Part shown: in pieces, positions 28,360 through 36,845 of the stretch
How the letters are laid out: each line of letters begins with the position of its first letter
Numbering within the stretch: position 1 is the first letter of the stretch
Assembly: GCF_021390395.1 (NCBI RefSeq)
Contig: NZ_JAJUWT010000002.1
Span: 62,001 to 126,000, forward strand
Length of the DNA: 64,000 bases
Direction: 5' to 3'
Source: Saccharothrix sp. S26
GTDB taxonomy: Bacteria > Actinomycetota > Actinomycetes > Mycobacteriales > Pseudonocardiaceae
The notes under the pieces: model-generated
The model's input: only the letters and a program-made list of their open reading frames with translations
What the model was told of the DNA's origin: nothing
Databases searched by the model: none
Position numbers and translations under genes: made by a program

Positions 28360-29082
28360 ATGCGACCGGACGCCGTACACAGGGTGCTCGACGCCGAGCT
28401 GACCGCCGCGCGGGACCGCCGGGGCGGTGAACCGCCGCGCGTGCTCGACGTGGGCGGCGGCAGCGGGGTGTGGGCCGTGCCGCTGGCCGTGGCCGGGTGC
28501 GCCGTGACGGTCGTCGACCCGAGCCCGGACGCGTTGGCGACGCTGCACCGCCGTGCGGCCGACGAGGGCGTGCTCGACCGCGTCACCGCGGTCCAGGGCG
28601 ACACCGACGCGTTGGACCCCGACAGCTCGGCGGACCTCGTCCTGGGGCACGGCCTGCTGGAGGTCGTGGACGACGTGGCCGCCGCGCTGGCCGCGCTGGC
28701 GGCCGCGACGGCGCCGGGCGGCGCGGTGTCGTTGCTGGTGGCGAACCGGTACGCGGCCGTGCTGCACCGGGCCATCGCCGGACGCCTGGTCGACGCGCGA
28801 CGGCTGCTGGACGACGAGGCCGGTCAACTGGTCGGCACCCGCGACCCGCTGCTGCGCCGGTTCGACGTGGCCGGGCTGGAGGCGCTGGTGTCGGCCGCGG
28901 GCCTCGAGGTCGAGCTGGTGCAGGGCCACGGCGTCGTGTCGGACCTGGTGCCGGGCTCGGTGCTGGAGTCGAGCCCGGGCGCGGCGGAGGCACTGGCCGA
29001 GCTGGAGCTGGCCGCCTCGACCCGCCCGCCGCTGCGGGACGTGGCCGCCCGGTTGCACGTCCTGGGCCGAAAGCCGGCCTGA
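28360..29082 (+). CDS. Class I SAM-dependent methyltransferase
   Basis: 240 residues. Motif I VLDVGGGSGVWAVPLA, then VTVVDPSPDALATL (acidic residue after strand 2) and LVLGHGLLEVVDD (motif IV region) show the Rossmann methyltransferase fold. The substrate is unknown. TACGCT (28346-28351) ends 8 bases before the ATG, consistent with a leaderless mRNA. Divergent from the ParA gene. Confidence 0.9.
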   Translation: MRPDAVHRVLDAELTAARDRRGGEPPRVLDVGGGSGVWAVPLAVAGCAVTVVDPSPDALATLHRRAADEGVLDRVTAVQGDTDALDPDSSADLVLGHGLLEVVDDVAAALAALAAATAPGGAVSLLVANRYAAVLHRAIAGRLVDARRLLDDEAGQLVGTRDPLLRRFDVAGLEALVSAAGLEVELVQGHGVVSDLVPGSVLESSPGAAEALAELELAASTRPPLRDVAARLHVLGRKPA

Positions 29083-29159
29083 GTGCGGTAGAACGGACTC
29101 TCCGCCGCCTACCGCAGAGGATCCGTCATGGGAGACCCGCACTTAGCCGGGGCCGGCTG

Positions 29160-29750
29160 ATGGCCCCGACCGCGCCCGAGAACCTGGAGGACGACGTCCG
29201 CGCCGCGATCGCCGGCGACCGGCGGGCGATCTCGTCGCTGCTGGCCGCCGTGCGCCCGCTGGTGGTGCGCTACTGCCGCGCCCGCGTGGGCAGGCAGGAG
29301 CGGTCGGCCGCCTCCGCCGACGACGTGGCCCAGGAAGTGTGCCTGGCCCTGCTGACCGCGTTGCCGACGTACAAGGACCACGGTCGGCCGTTCCTGGCGT
29401 TCGTGTACGGGATCGCCGCGCACAAGGTCGCCGACGCCCACCGGGCGGCGTTGCGCAACCGCGTCGAGCCCGTGCCCGAGCTGCCCGACGCGCCGGACGA
29501 CGACCACGTCGGCCCGGAGCAGTCGGCGTTGCGGGTGGAGCTGGCGCAGCGGATGGGCGAGCTGCTGCGGCTGCTGCCGGACAAGCAGCGGGAGATCCTC
29601 GTGCTGCGGGTGGTGGTGGGGCTGACGGCCGAGGAGACCGCCGACGCCGTCGACGCGACGCCCGGCGCAGTGCGGGTCGCGCAGCACCGCGCGCTCAGCC
29701 GGCTACGCAGGGAAGTCGAGCGCTCCCTCATCACTCAACGCATCCGGTAG
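29160..29750 (+). CDS. ECF-like RNA polymerase sigma factor (ShbA/SigD type), copy 1
   Basis: 196 residues. Sigma region 2 (ALLTALPTYKDHGRPFLAFV with DDVAQEVCLAL before it) and region 4 (LPDKQREILVLRVVVGLTAE, then TPGAVRVAQHRALSRLR) are complete. The sequence is closest to the SigD/ShbA group of actinobacteria; in Streptomyces, ShbA drives the principal sigma gene hrdB. A nearly identical gene follows at 29895. No anti-sigma gene is adjacent. The ATG at 29160 follows AGCCGGGG with only a weak ribosome site. Confidence 0.9.
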   Translation: MAPTAPENLEDDVRAAIAGDRRAISSLLAAVRPLVVRYCRARVGRQERSAASADDVAQEVCLALLTALPTYKDHGRPFLAFVYGIAAHKVADAHRAALRNRVEPVPELPDAPDDDHVGPEQSALRVELAQRMGELLRLLPDKQREILVLRVVVGLTAEETADAVDATPGAVRVAQHRALSRLRREVERSLITQRIR

Positions 29751-29894
29751 TGGGTGTCAACTGGTCCGTTCGCGCCTCAAACGCGTCCATTCGGAGTAAC
29801 TTCGAGTGAGTCGCGTCATCCCTGCGTGGGACCGGCGTCGCGTTCGCATGTGCCCCCGAGGGTCGTCCAGCGCGCGGACGCCGAGGAGCTCGCG

Positions 29895-30569
29895 ATGACA
29901 GCAGTGGTGGTCGGGTTTTCAGCTATGCCGAGGGTTCGTGGCAACGCGGGGAGGGCGGTGGTGTCGGTGCCGAGCGAGGACGTCACGTCCTCGCCGACGC
30001 GGTGGGAAAGAGGTCCGGAGGCGCACGTCGAAGCGGCGGTCAGGGGAGACCGGCGGGCGGTCGAGGCGTTGCTGGCCGAGATCAGGCCCGTGGTGGTGAA
30101 GTACTGCCGGGCCAGGGTCGGCCACGGGCAGCGGTCGTCGGCGTCGGCGGAGGACGTGGCCCAGGAGGTCTGCCTCGCCGTGCTGAAGGCGCTGCCCAAC
30201 TACCGGGAGCAGGGCAGGCCGTTCCTGGCGTTCGTGTACGGGATCGCGGCGCACAAGGTCGCCGACGCGCACCGGGCGTCGGCGCGCAACCGCGCCGAGT
30301 CCGTGCCGGAACTGCCCGACAGCGCGGGGGCCGAACCCGGTCCCGAGCAGCGGGCGTTGCAGGGGGAGCTGTCCGAGCGCATGGGGCAGCTGCTCACCGT
30401 GCTGCCGGACCGGCAGCGCGAGATCCTGGTGCTGCGCGTCGTGCTCGGCATGTCCGCCGAGGAGACCGCCGAGGTGGTCGGCTCCACGCCCGGCGCGGTC
30501 CGGGTGGCGCAGCACCGGGCCCTGACCCGGTTGCGCAAGGCGTTGGACGAGGCGCAGCGGGGCGGGTGA
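29895..30569 (+). CDS. ECF-like RNA polymerase sigma factor (ShbA/SigD type), copy 2
   Basis: 224 residues. Regions 2 and 4 align residue for residue with copy 1 (shared RPFLAFVYGIAAHKVADAHR, RQREILVLRVV, TPGAVRVAQHRAL), but copy 2 has an extra N-terminal 35-40 residues (TAVVVGFSAMPRVRGNAGRA...). GAGGAG at 29883-29888 sits 6 bases before the ATG, a good ribosome site. The pair is a tandem duplication. Which one is the ortholog of SigD/ShbA cannot be decided by eye. Confidence 0.9.
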   Translation: MTAVVVGFSAMPRVRGNAGRAVVSVPSEDVTSSPTRWERGPEAHVEAAVRGDRRAVEALLAEIRPVVVKYCRARVGHGQRSSASAEDVAQEVCLAVLKALPNYREQGRPFLAFVYGIAAHKVADAHRASARNRAESVPELPDSAGAEPGPEQRALQGELSERMGQLLTVLPDRQREILVLRVVLGMSAEETAEVVGSTPGAVRVAQHRALTRLRKALDEAQRGG

Positions 30570-30576
30570 GCGTCCC

Positions 30577-31908
30577 TCAGTGCCGCCAGCGGGTCCGCGC
30601 GGCGATCTCCTCCGGTGAGCAACCGGCGAACCGGGCGACCTCGCCGCGCCGCACGTCGACGATGGTCGCGGCGAACTCCGCGCCGAACGCCTCGGTCAGC
30701 ACCTCGTCCGCCTCGAACGCCGCCACGGCCTCCTCCAGGCACGTCGGCAGGCGCTCGGCGCCCGGCAGCGCGGCCGGGTCGACGCCCACCGGCTCCGGCA
30801 GCCGCGCCCGGTCCACGATCCCGGCCAGCCCCGCCGCCATCGTGGCCGCCACCACGAGGTACGGGTTCGCCGACAGGTCGTAGCACTTGACCTCCAGGTC
30901 ACGCCCCGCGACCAGGCGCAACGCCGCCTCGCGGTTCTCCAGCCCCCACACCGCGAACGCGCCCGCCCAGTGCCCCGGCACCAGCCGCAGGTAGCCCGCC
31001 ACCGACCCGACGCCGATCGCGCACAGCGCGGGCAGCCGCCGCAGCACACCGGCGGCGAACGCCTCGGCGTCCTCGGTCAGGCCGAACCAGCCCTCGCCGC
31101 CGTCGAACAGGTTGCGGCCGTCGCGCCACAGGCTCAGGTGCAGGTGGCCGCCGTTGCCGACGCCGTCCGCGGTGACCTTCGGCGAGAACGACGGGCGCAG
31201 GCCGTGCCGCAGCGTGATGGCCCGGATCGTCTCCCGCACCAGCACCGACGTGTCGGCGGCGTGCACCGGGTCCTCGGGCGTGGTCGACAGCTCGAACTGC
31301 CCCGGCGCGTACTCGGGGTGGAACTGGAGCACCTCCACGTCCTGCTCGGCCAACGCCGACAGCAGGTCCGCGGCGTAGTCCGACAGCTCGACCTGCCGGG
31401 CGTGGCCGTAGGCGGGTCCGGTGGCGGCGGGCCGGAACTCGTCGGTGTCGCCCTGCCCGACGACCCACTCCACCTCGAAGCCCGCCTGGACCTCGTAGCC
31501 GTGCACGGTGAGCCGGTCGGTCACCGCCCGCGCCAGCCCGCGCTCGTCCTGCGGGTGCGGCTGCCCCTGCTGGTCGAAGCGGTCGGCCGGGGCCCACGCC
31601 CAGCCGGGCTGGCCCGCGAGCACGGTGAGCCGGTCCAGGTCCGGGCGCAGCCGCAGGTCGCCGACCGGACCGCCCGCGTGCCGCCCGGCGACGATCGTGT
31701 CGTCCAGCAGGAACGCGTCGAACACGGGCGAGGCGCCCACGCCGTCCGCGGCGGCTCTGGGCAGCCCGGCCAGCGGCACGGACTTCGCCCGCGTGATGCC
31801 GCTGTGGTCGACCCAGGTGAGCGCGACCGCGACCACGTCCTGCTCCAGCAGGTCGTCCACCAGCTCGGCCGCCAGCGCACGCCGGTGCTCCCGTTCCGCT
31901 GTGTCCAT
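30577..31908 (-). CDS. Glutamine synthetase family protein (gamma-glutamyl ligase)
   Basis: 443 residues, GS-I-like fold. Metal and ATP motifs: GFEVEW, EYAPGQFELS, GNGGHLHLS, and SANPYLVVAATMAAG. It lacks the Tyr adenylylation loop region of true GlnA and resembles the GlnA3/GlnA4/PuuA group that glutamylates amines or polyamines. It is divergent (36 bases between starts) from an amidohydrolase; these two activities are fused in fungal FluG. Converges on the second sigma gene with 7 bases between. Confidence 0.9.
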   Translation of the reverse strand: MDTAEREHRRALAAELVDDLLEQDVVAVALTWVDHSGITRAKSVPLAGLPRAAADGVGASPVFDAFLLDDTIVAGRHAGGPVGDLRLRPDLDRLTVLAGQPGWAWAPADRFDQQGQPHPQDERGLARAVTDRLTVHGYEVQAGFEVEWVVGQGDTDEFRPAATGPAYGHARQVELSDYAADLLSALAEQDVEVLQFHPEYAPGQFELSTTPEDPVHAADTSVLVRETIRAITLRHGLRPSFSPKVTADGVGNGGHLHLSLWRDGRNLFDGGEGWFGLTEDAEAFAAGVLRRLPALCAIGVGSVAGYLRLVPGHWAGAFAVWGLENREAALRLVAGRDLEVKCYDLSANPYLVVAATMAAGLAGIVDRARLPEPVGVDPAALPGAERLPTCLEEAVAAFEADEVLTEAFGAEFAATIVDVRRGEVARFAGCSPEEIAARTRWRH

Positions 31909-31944
31909 CTGGCGTGGTTACACCAGCTCACTACTGTTCAACAA

Positions 31945-33045
31945 GTGGACCGGTTGCTGCCTTGCGTGGGGTCGTTGCGCCTCGTGGACCACCACTGCCA
32001 CGGGGTGCTGGGCGCCGACCTCGACCGGGCCGGCTTCGAGTCGAACCTGACCGAGGCCGAGTCACCGTCGCCGTTGGGCACGACGCTGTTCGACTCCTCG
32101 TTGGGCCTGGCGGTGCGGCGCTGGTGCGGGCCTTTGCTGGACCTGCCGCCCATGGCGCCGGCCGAGGAGTACGTGGCGCGTCGGCGGTCGTTGGGCGCGA
32201 CCGAGGTGAACCGGACGCTGGTGTCGGCGGCCGAGATCGCGACGTTCCTGGTGGACCGCGGCACGTGGCCGGAGGGGTTCGTGGGGCCCGCTGTGTTCAC
32301 CGGTTCGCGTGAACTCGCCGTGCTGCGGCTGGAGCGGTTGGCGGAGGACGTCGTGCCCGAGGGGGCCTCGGGGTTCCCGGCGCGCGTGCGCGAGGCGTTG
32401 GACTCGACGACGGCGGTGGCGGTGAAGTCGATCGCGGCTTACCGGGTGGGGCTCGACCTCGACCCGGCGCGACCGTCCGACGCCGAGGTCGTCGCGGCGG
32501 CCGATTGGTGGCTGACCTCGGGCTCGACCCGGTGCGCGGACGCCGTGATCAGCCGGTTCCTGGTCTGGGAGGCGCTGGACCGCGGGCTGCCCGTGCAGTT
32601 CCACGTCGGCTACGGGGACGCCGACCTGGCGTTGCACCGGTGCGACCCGCTGCTGCTCACCGACCTGCTGCGGGCCACCGCGCCGCTGGGCGTGCCGGTC
32701 GTGCTGCTGCACAACTACCCGTTCCACCGCCACGCCGGGTACCTGGCCCAGGTGTTCCCGCACGTGTTCGTCGACGTGGGGCTGGCCACGCACGCCGTGG
32801 CGCACCAGGCGAGCCGGGTGCTGGCGGAGGCGTTGGAGATCGTGCCGTTCGGCAAGTTCCTGTTCTCCACCGACGCGTTCGCCCTGGCCGAGCTGTACTA
32901 CCTGGGCGCGGTGTTCTTCCGCCGCGCGCTGTCGGATTTCCTGTCGGCCGGGCTGCGGGAGCATGCTTTCGCCCTGGCGGACGCGGAACGGATCGCGCAC
33001 CTGATCGGGTGGCGCAACGCGCACCGGGTCTACCGCTTGGAGTAG
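31945..33045 (+). CDS. Amidohydrolase family protein (FluG N-terminal-like)
   Basis: 366 residues, TIM-barrel metal-dependent hydrolase. Ligand motifs: VDHHCHG near the N-terminus, VQFHVGYGDAD, LLHNYPFHRHAGYL, and FSTDAFALAE. It matches the amidohydrolase half of FluG/nodulin-like proteins. TACTGT (31932-31937) ends 7 bases before GTG 31945, so the mRNA is probably leaderless. Given the neighbour, it may hydrolyse a gamma-glutamyl amide made by the ligase, or the reverse order; this is inference. Confidence 0.87.
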   Translation: MDRLLPCVGSLRLVDHHCHGVLGADLDRAGFESNLTEAESPSPLGTTLFDSSLGLAVRRWCGPLLDLPPMAPAEEYVARRRSLGATEVNRTLVSAAEIATFLVDRGTWPEGFVGPAVFTGSRELAVLRLERLAEDVVPEGASGFPARVREALDSTTAVAVKSIAAYRVGLDLDPARPSDAEVVAAADWWLTSGSTRCADAVISRFLVWEALDRGLPVQFHVGYGDADLALHRCDPLLLTDLLRATAPLGVPVVLLHNYPFHRHAGYLAQVFPHVFVDVGLATHAVAHQASRVLAEALEIVPFGKFLFSTDAFALAELYYLGAVFFRRALSDFLSAGLREHAFALADAERIAHLIGWRNAHRVYRLE

Positions 33046-33057
33046 AGTCTCGAACGG

Positions 33058-34386
33058 GTGTTCGGCTCTGGACGGGGGTGGTCTGTGGGCCGCAGCGCCA
33101 ACCTGCCGCGCGGGCTGGTGGATCGCTTCCGCGCGCGTGGCGACGTCTGGCCGGACGACACCGGCTGCTCGATGCTGCACGTGGACATGGACGCCTTCTA
33201 CGCGTCGGTCGAGATCCGCGACCGGCCGGAGCTCGCGACCAAGCCGGTGGTCGTGGGCGGCACGGCGAACCGGGGCGTCGTCGCGTCGGCCAACTACATC
33301 GCGCGCGAGTTCGGCGTGCGCTCCGCCATGCCCACTTCGCACGCCCGCCGGCTCGCGCCGCACGCGGTGTTCGTGCCGCCGAACTTCGCCCGGTACCAGG
33401 AGGTCTCGCGCGGGGTGATGTCGATCTTCCGCGACATCACGCCGCTGGTCGAGCCGTTGAGCCTGGACGAGGCGTTCCTGGACGTGAGCGGTGCGCTGAA
33501 GCGGATGCGGCTGGGCCCGGCGCAGATCGCGAAGCTGATCCGGGAGCAGGTGGAGCAGGCGCACGGCATCACCTGCTCGGTGGGCGTCGCGCCGACGAAG
33601 TTCCTGGCCAAGCTCGCGTCGGGGATGTGCAAGCCGGACGGCCTGATGGTCGTGCCGCGTGACGAGGTGCTGGCGTTCCTGCACCCGCTGCCGGTGTCCG
33701 CGCTGTGGGGCGTGGGGCAGCGGACGGCCGAGCAGCTCGACCGCGTGGGGCTGGAGACCGTGGCGGACGTGGCCGCGGTGCCGTTGCCCCGGCTGCGCAG
33801 GCTGATCGGGGTGGCGCTGGCCGAGCACCTGCACGCGTTGGCGCAGGGGCACGACGACCGGCCCGTGGTGCCGTCCACGCGGGAGAAGTCGATCGGCGCG
33901 GAGGAGACGTTCGAGGTCGACCACTTCGACCGCGAGCTGCTGCGGCGGGAGCTGCTGCGGCTGTCGGAGCGTTCGGCGGCGACGTTGCGGGCGCGCGGGC
34001 TGCGCGGGCGCACGGTGTCGATCAAGGTGCGGTTCGCCGACTTCACCACGATCACCCGGTCGAAGACGTTGCGGGTGGCCACGGACGTGGCGCAGGAGGT
34101 CTACCGGACGGCGTCGACCCTGCTGGACGAGCAGGTGCCGCCCGGCGCGGTGCGGTTGATCGGAGTGCGGATCGAGCAGCTGGTCGAGGGCGACGACGGC
34201 GAGCAGTTGATGTTCGACGCGCCGGAACGGGGCTGGCGCGAGGCCGAGCAGGCGGCCGACCAGGCGCGGTCGCGGTTCGGCACGGCGGCGATCCGCCCGG
34301 CCTCCCTGCTCAAGCAGGGCCCGACCCGCTCGGGCCTCAAGGAACCGAAACCGGACCGGGGCGATACGGCTTCCCGACCTCCGTGA
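33058..34386 (+). CDS. dinB: DNA polymerase IV (DinB, Y-family)
   Basis: 442 residues. Catalytic motifs LHVDMDAFYASVE and SLDEAFLDVSG (Asp and Asp-Glu of the palm), then SVGVAPTKFLAKLASGMCKP and helix-hairpin-helix LWGVGQRTAEQLDRVG. It performs error-prone translesion synthesis. No clear beta-clamp peptide is seen at the C-terminus. Start: GTG 33058 lies 9 bases after TAGAGT (leaderless pattern), but GTG 33085 has GGGGGTGG upstream and would give a family-typical N-terminus; either is possible. Confidence 0.93.
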   Translation: MFGSGRGWSVGRSANLPRGLVDRFRARGDVWPDDTGCSMLHVDMDAFYASVEIRDRPELATKPVVVGGTANRGVVASANYIAREFGVRSAMPTSHARRLAPHAVFVPPNFARYQEVSRGVMSIFRDITPLVEPLSLDEAFLDVSGALKRMRLGPAQIAKLIREQVEQAHGITCSVGVAPTKFLAKLASGMCKPDGLMVVPRDEVLAFLHPLPVSALWGVGQRTAEQLDRVGLETVADVAAVPLPRLRRLIGVALAEHLHALAQGHDDRPVVPSTREKSIGAEETFEVDHFDRELLRRELLRLSERSAATLRARGLRGRTVSIKVRFADFTTITRSKTLRVATDVAQEVYRTASTLLDEQVPPGAVRLIGVRIEQLVEGDDGEQLMFDAPERGWREAEQAADQARSRFGTAAIRPASLLKQGPTRSGLKEPKPDRGDTASRPP

Positions 34387-34455
34387 CCGAGCCGTTCGGG
34401 TGGTCACGGGCCTGATCGCCGGCTGCGCGCGCCGATCACCCGGCACAGTGGAGCC

Positions 34456-35097
34456 GTGGACCGCTTCTGGGGCCTGCTCGCACCCTCCGAGCACGAGGTG
34501 CTCACCGCGGCGGGCGTCGAGCGCGACTACCCGTCCGGCGCGGTGATCTGCCACGAGGGCGAGGTGACGCGGCACGTGCTGGTCGTGCGCCGCGGCCTGC
34601 TGCGGGTGACCGCCACGACGGCGAACGGCAGCGAGAAGGTGCTGGCCGTGCGCGGGGCGGGCGACATCGTCGGCGAGCGCTCGGCGGTCGACGGGCGGCC
34701 GCGTTCGGCGACGGTGCGGGCCCTGGGCGCGGTGCGGGCGCTGGTGCTGTCGGCCGATTCGTTCGCGAGCCTGTGCCAGCGGCACCCGCGCATCGCGTGG
34801 ACCGTGCTGATCGTCGTGGTGGCTCGGCAGCGTGACACGGACCGGCAGCGGATGCAGATCAGCGGCACGGCCACGCAGCGCGTCGCGGCCGTGCTCATCG
34901 ACATGGCGCTGGAACGCGGGATCGCCGACCAGGGCGCGATCGCGTTGAGCCAGGAGGAGCTGGCGGGCATCGCGGGCACGTCCCGGGAATCGCTCGTGCG
35001 GGTGCTGCGCGCGCTGCGTGAAGAGGGCATCATCAGCACGGGGCGGCGCAAGATCGACATCCACCGGGTGAGCCGGCTCTACGACTTCACCAACTGA
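34456..35097 (+). CDS. Crp/Fnr family transcriptional regulator
   Basis: 213 residues. A cyclic-nucleotide-binding-type beta roll (about 15-125, with the GDIVGERSAVDGRPRSATVR loop resembling the cNMP phosphate cassette) and a C-terminal winged helix (ALSQEELAGIAGTSRESLVR, then LREEGIISTGRRKIDI). The cassette has GERSA, close to the GELAxxxxxPRxAT consensus, so a nucleotide effector is possible. A perfect palindrome follows 10 bases after its stop, upstream of a small membrane-protein gene, its probable target. Confidence 0.92.
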   Translation: MDRFWGLLAPSEHEVLTAAGVERDYPSGAVICHEGEVTRHVLVVRRGLLRVTATTANGSEKVLAVRGAGDIVGERSAVDGRPRSATVRALGAVRALVLSADSFASLCQRHPRIAWTVLIVVVARQRDTDRQRMQISGTATQRVAAVLIDMALERGIADQGAIALSQEELAGIAGTSRESLVRVLRALREEGIISTGRRKIDIHRVSRLYDFTN

Positions 35098-35107
35098 TTT
35101 CCCCGTG

Positions 35108-35123
35108 TGCGTCATCTGACGCA
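35108..35123. promoter_or_regulatory. TGCGTCA-N2-TGACGCA palindrome, candidate Crp/Fnr site
   Basis: Perfect 7-bp arms separated by two bases. With TACAAA (35145-35150) as -10 and a start near 35157, the centre falls at about -41.5, the class II activator position. Confidence 0.5.
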
Positions 35124-35181
35124 GAGCGCGGCCTCCGAACCTCCTACAAATGAGGTGTCAGCCGAGTTCAGAGGGGGAGTC

Positions 35182-35439
35182 ATGAACCACATCGAAGAGC
35201 CCGCCAGGTCTCGCCGGCGGTTCACCGAGCGCCTCGCCAGCACCCTCGTCTTCACCGCCGTCATGCTGTGGGCGGCCGTGGTGATCATCGTCAAGTCCGA
35301 TGTGGACGGCGTGGTCGCGCTCGCCGTCTCGTTCGTCCTCGCGGGTGGCCTGGTGGCGGTGTACGACGCCTGGCGCGAGGTGCGCTCCGTCCGCCGCGAG
35401 CTGGACGTGGAGATCCACGAGGACCTGGTCCGCCTGTAG
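35182..35439 (+). CDS. Small two-helix membrane protein, 85 aa
   Basis: ATG 35182 with GAGGGGGAG upstream. Two membrane segments (TLVFTAVMLWAAVVIIV and VVALAVSFVLAGGLVAVY) are separated by KSDVDG, followed by a charged amphipathic tail (REVRSVRRELDVEIHEDL). Family unknown to me. Likely controlled by the adjacent Crp/Fnr protein. Confidence 0.75.
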   Translation: MNHIEEPARSRRRFTERLASTLVFTAVMLWAAVVIIVKSDVDGVVALAVSFVLAGGLVAVYDAWREVRSVRRELDVEIHEDLVRL

Positions 35440-35477
35440 ACCAAGCGGCGGCCAACGAGGGGTGGCTGCCGTTCTCC

Positions 35478-35522
35478 GGGGCCTTTCGCGGACTGGTCGG
35501 GTCCGCGGAAGGCCCCCTTTTT
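35478..35522 (+). terminator. Factor-independent terminator
   Basis: A 16-bp stem (one G-U pair), 7-base loop, and a TTTTT run (35518-35522), 38 bases after the small membrane-protein gene. The best textbook terminator in the window. Confidence 0.9.
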
Positions 35523-35608
35523 CCGTGAGTTGTCCACAGGCCACCGAGTTGTCCACAGTTCGCGATCCGGCTGTCGACCGCACCGCCCGACTGGCCGATG
35601 GTGGACAC

Positions 35609-36541
35609 ATGCGCACCACCAACCGCACCACCATCGACCTCGACGCCCTGGGTGGCCTGTTCCCCGAGCGCGTCGCCACGGCCTCGGAGCTGCTGGCCCT
35701 GGGCCTGCCCGGCGGGGAACTGGCCTTCCGCTGCCGACCGCAGGGGCCTTGGCAGCACGTCCTGCCCGGCATCCTGCTGCTGGCCCGAACACCGCCGACC
35801 CGTGCCCAACTCGTGCGGGCGGCCCTGCGTTACGGCGGCCCGCAAGCACTCCTGACCGGCTTGGACGCCCTGCAACTGCACGGCCTGCGGGCACTGCCCG
35901 CCACGGGCCCGGTCCACGTCCTCGTCAACCGCCCGCTCGAACCGACCGCCAAGGTCCGCATCACCCGCGTGCGCCGTGCACCGGACCCGGTCCTGCGCCG
36001 CGGCTTCCTGACCGTCCCCCTGGCGAGGGCCGCCGTGGACACCGCCCGGGCGCTGAGGGCGCGTGACGACATCCGGGCCGTCCTGACCGAGGTCGTCCGC
36101 CACGGTGGCGTCCCGCTCGCCGATTTGAGAGCGGGCCTGGCGAGGGCGTCCGAACCGGCGCGGCAAGTCCTCTCCGAACTGGCCGACGGCGTCCGCTCGG
36201 TCCCCCAAGCCTGGGCCAGGGCCGTGCTGGACGACCTGCCGCTCCCGCCACCGGCCTGGGGCGTGCGCCTGTCCACCCCGGAGGGCCGCCCCCTGGGCAC
36301 CGCCGATGCCTGGTGGAACGACCGCGCCCTGGCCTGGCAGTTCAACACCGCAACCCGAATCCCGGACCTGCTGACCGCCGCCGGCGCGACAGTCCTGCAC
36401 ACCACCCCGACCGACCTGCGCCAATCCCGAACCTCCGTAGCGACGGCCCTCCTCCACGCCGCCATCGAAGCCACCACCCGCCCGAGGCCCCGAATAACCC
36501 CTACCTACCACCATCCAAGGAAGCCACCAACCCACCTCTAA
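35609..36541 (+). CDS. AbiEi-like / nuclease-like hypothetical protein
   Basis: 310 residues. The N-terminal part (FPERVATASELLALGLPGGE) and the middle (AALRYGGPQALLTGLDALQL, VHVLVNRP) resemble the type IV toxin-antitoxin AbiEi family proteins common in Pseudonocardiaceae. The C-terminal segment GTADAWWNDRALAWQFNTAT, then LLTAAGATVLHTTPTDLRQS has the outline of a DUF559/Vsr-like nuclease fold, but the acidic active-site residues look degraded (AWQFNT for a typical VEVDG). No AbiEii toxin gene is adjacent. A start at ATG 35609 has no strong ribosome site. Confidence 0.65.
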   Translation: MRTTNRTTIDLDALGGLFPERVATASELLALGLPGGELAFRCRPQGPWQHVLPGILLLARTPPTRAQLVRAALRYGGPQALLTGLDALQLHGLRALPATGPVHVLVNRPLEPTAKVRITRVRRAPDPVLRRGFLTVPLARAAVDTARALRARDDIRAVLTEVVRHGGVPLADLRAGLARASEPARQVLSELADGVRSVPQAWARAVLDDLPLPPPAWGVRLSTPEGRPLGTADAWWNDRALAWQFNTATRIPDLLTAAGATVLHTTPTDLRQSRTSVATALLHAAIEATTRPRPRITPTYHHPRKPPTHL

Positions 36542-36545
36542 CCCC

Positions 36546-36643
36546 GGCGCTTGCCCTCCGGCGCTTGCCCTCCGGCGCTTGCCCTCCGGCGCCTGGCCTC
36601 CGGCGCAGGACCCTCAGCGCAGGACCCTCAGCGCCTGGCCTCG
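36546..36643 (+). repeat. 14-bp tandem repeats (about 7 units)
   Basis: GGCGCTTGCCCTCC occurs three times exactly (36546, 36560, 36574), then as GGCGCCTGGCCTCC and further degenerate copies (GCGCAGGACCCTCA twice). It begins 5 bases after the preceding gene. Confidence 0.85.
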
Positions 36644-36673
36644 TCGCACGGCACCCGGCCGCGCCTGCCCAAC

Positions 36674-36722
36674 TCCCACCCCACCCCACCCCCACTCCAC
36701 GCCCACCCCACTCCACCCCTCC
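36674..36722 (-). other. G-quadruplex-capable tract on the minus strand
   Basis: The minus strand has eight runs of three or more G separated by short spacers (plus-strand C-runs CCC, CCCC, CCCC, CCCCC, CCC, CCCC, CCCC, CCC). Base skew is read directly; the fold is inferred. Confidence 0.6.
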
Positions 36723-36845
36723 CGAACCACTCACCCGACCCGCACTCGAGCCCGCCGTACTCGGGACCGGCCCACCTGCGCCTGACACGAACTCCAACCA
36801 TGAACTCCCAATTACGGACTCCCGACCACGGACTCCCAACCACCG

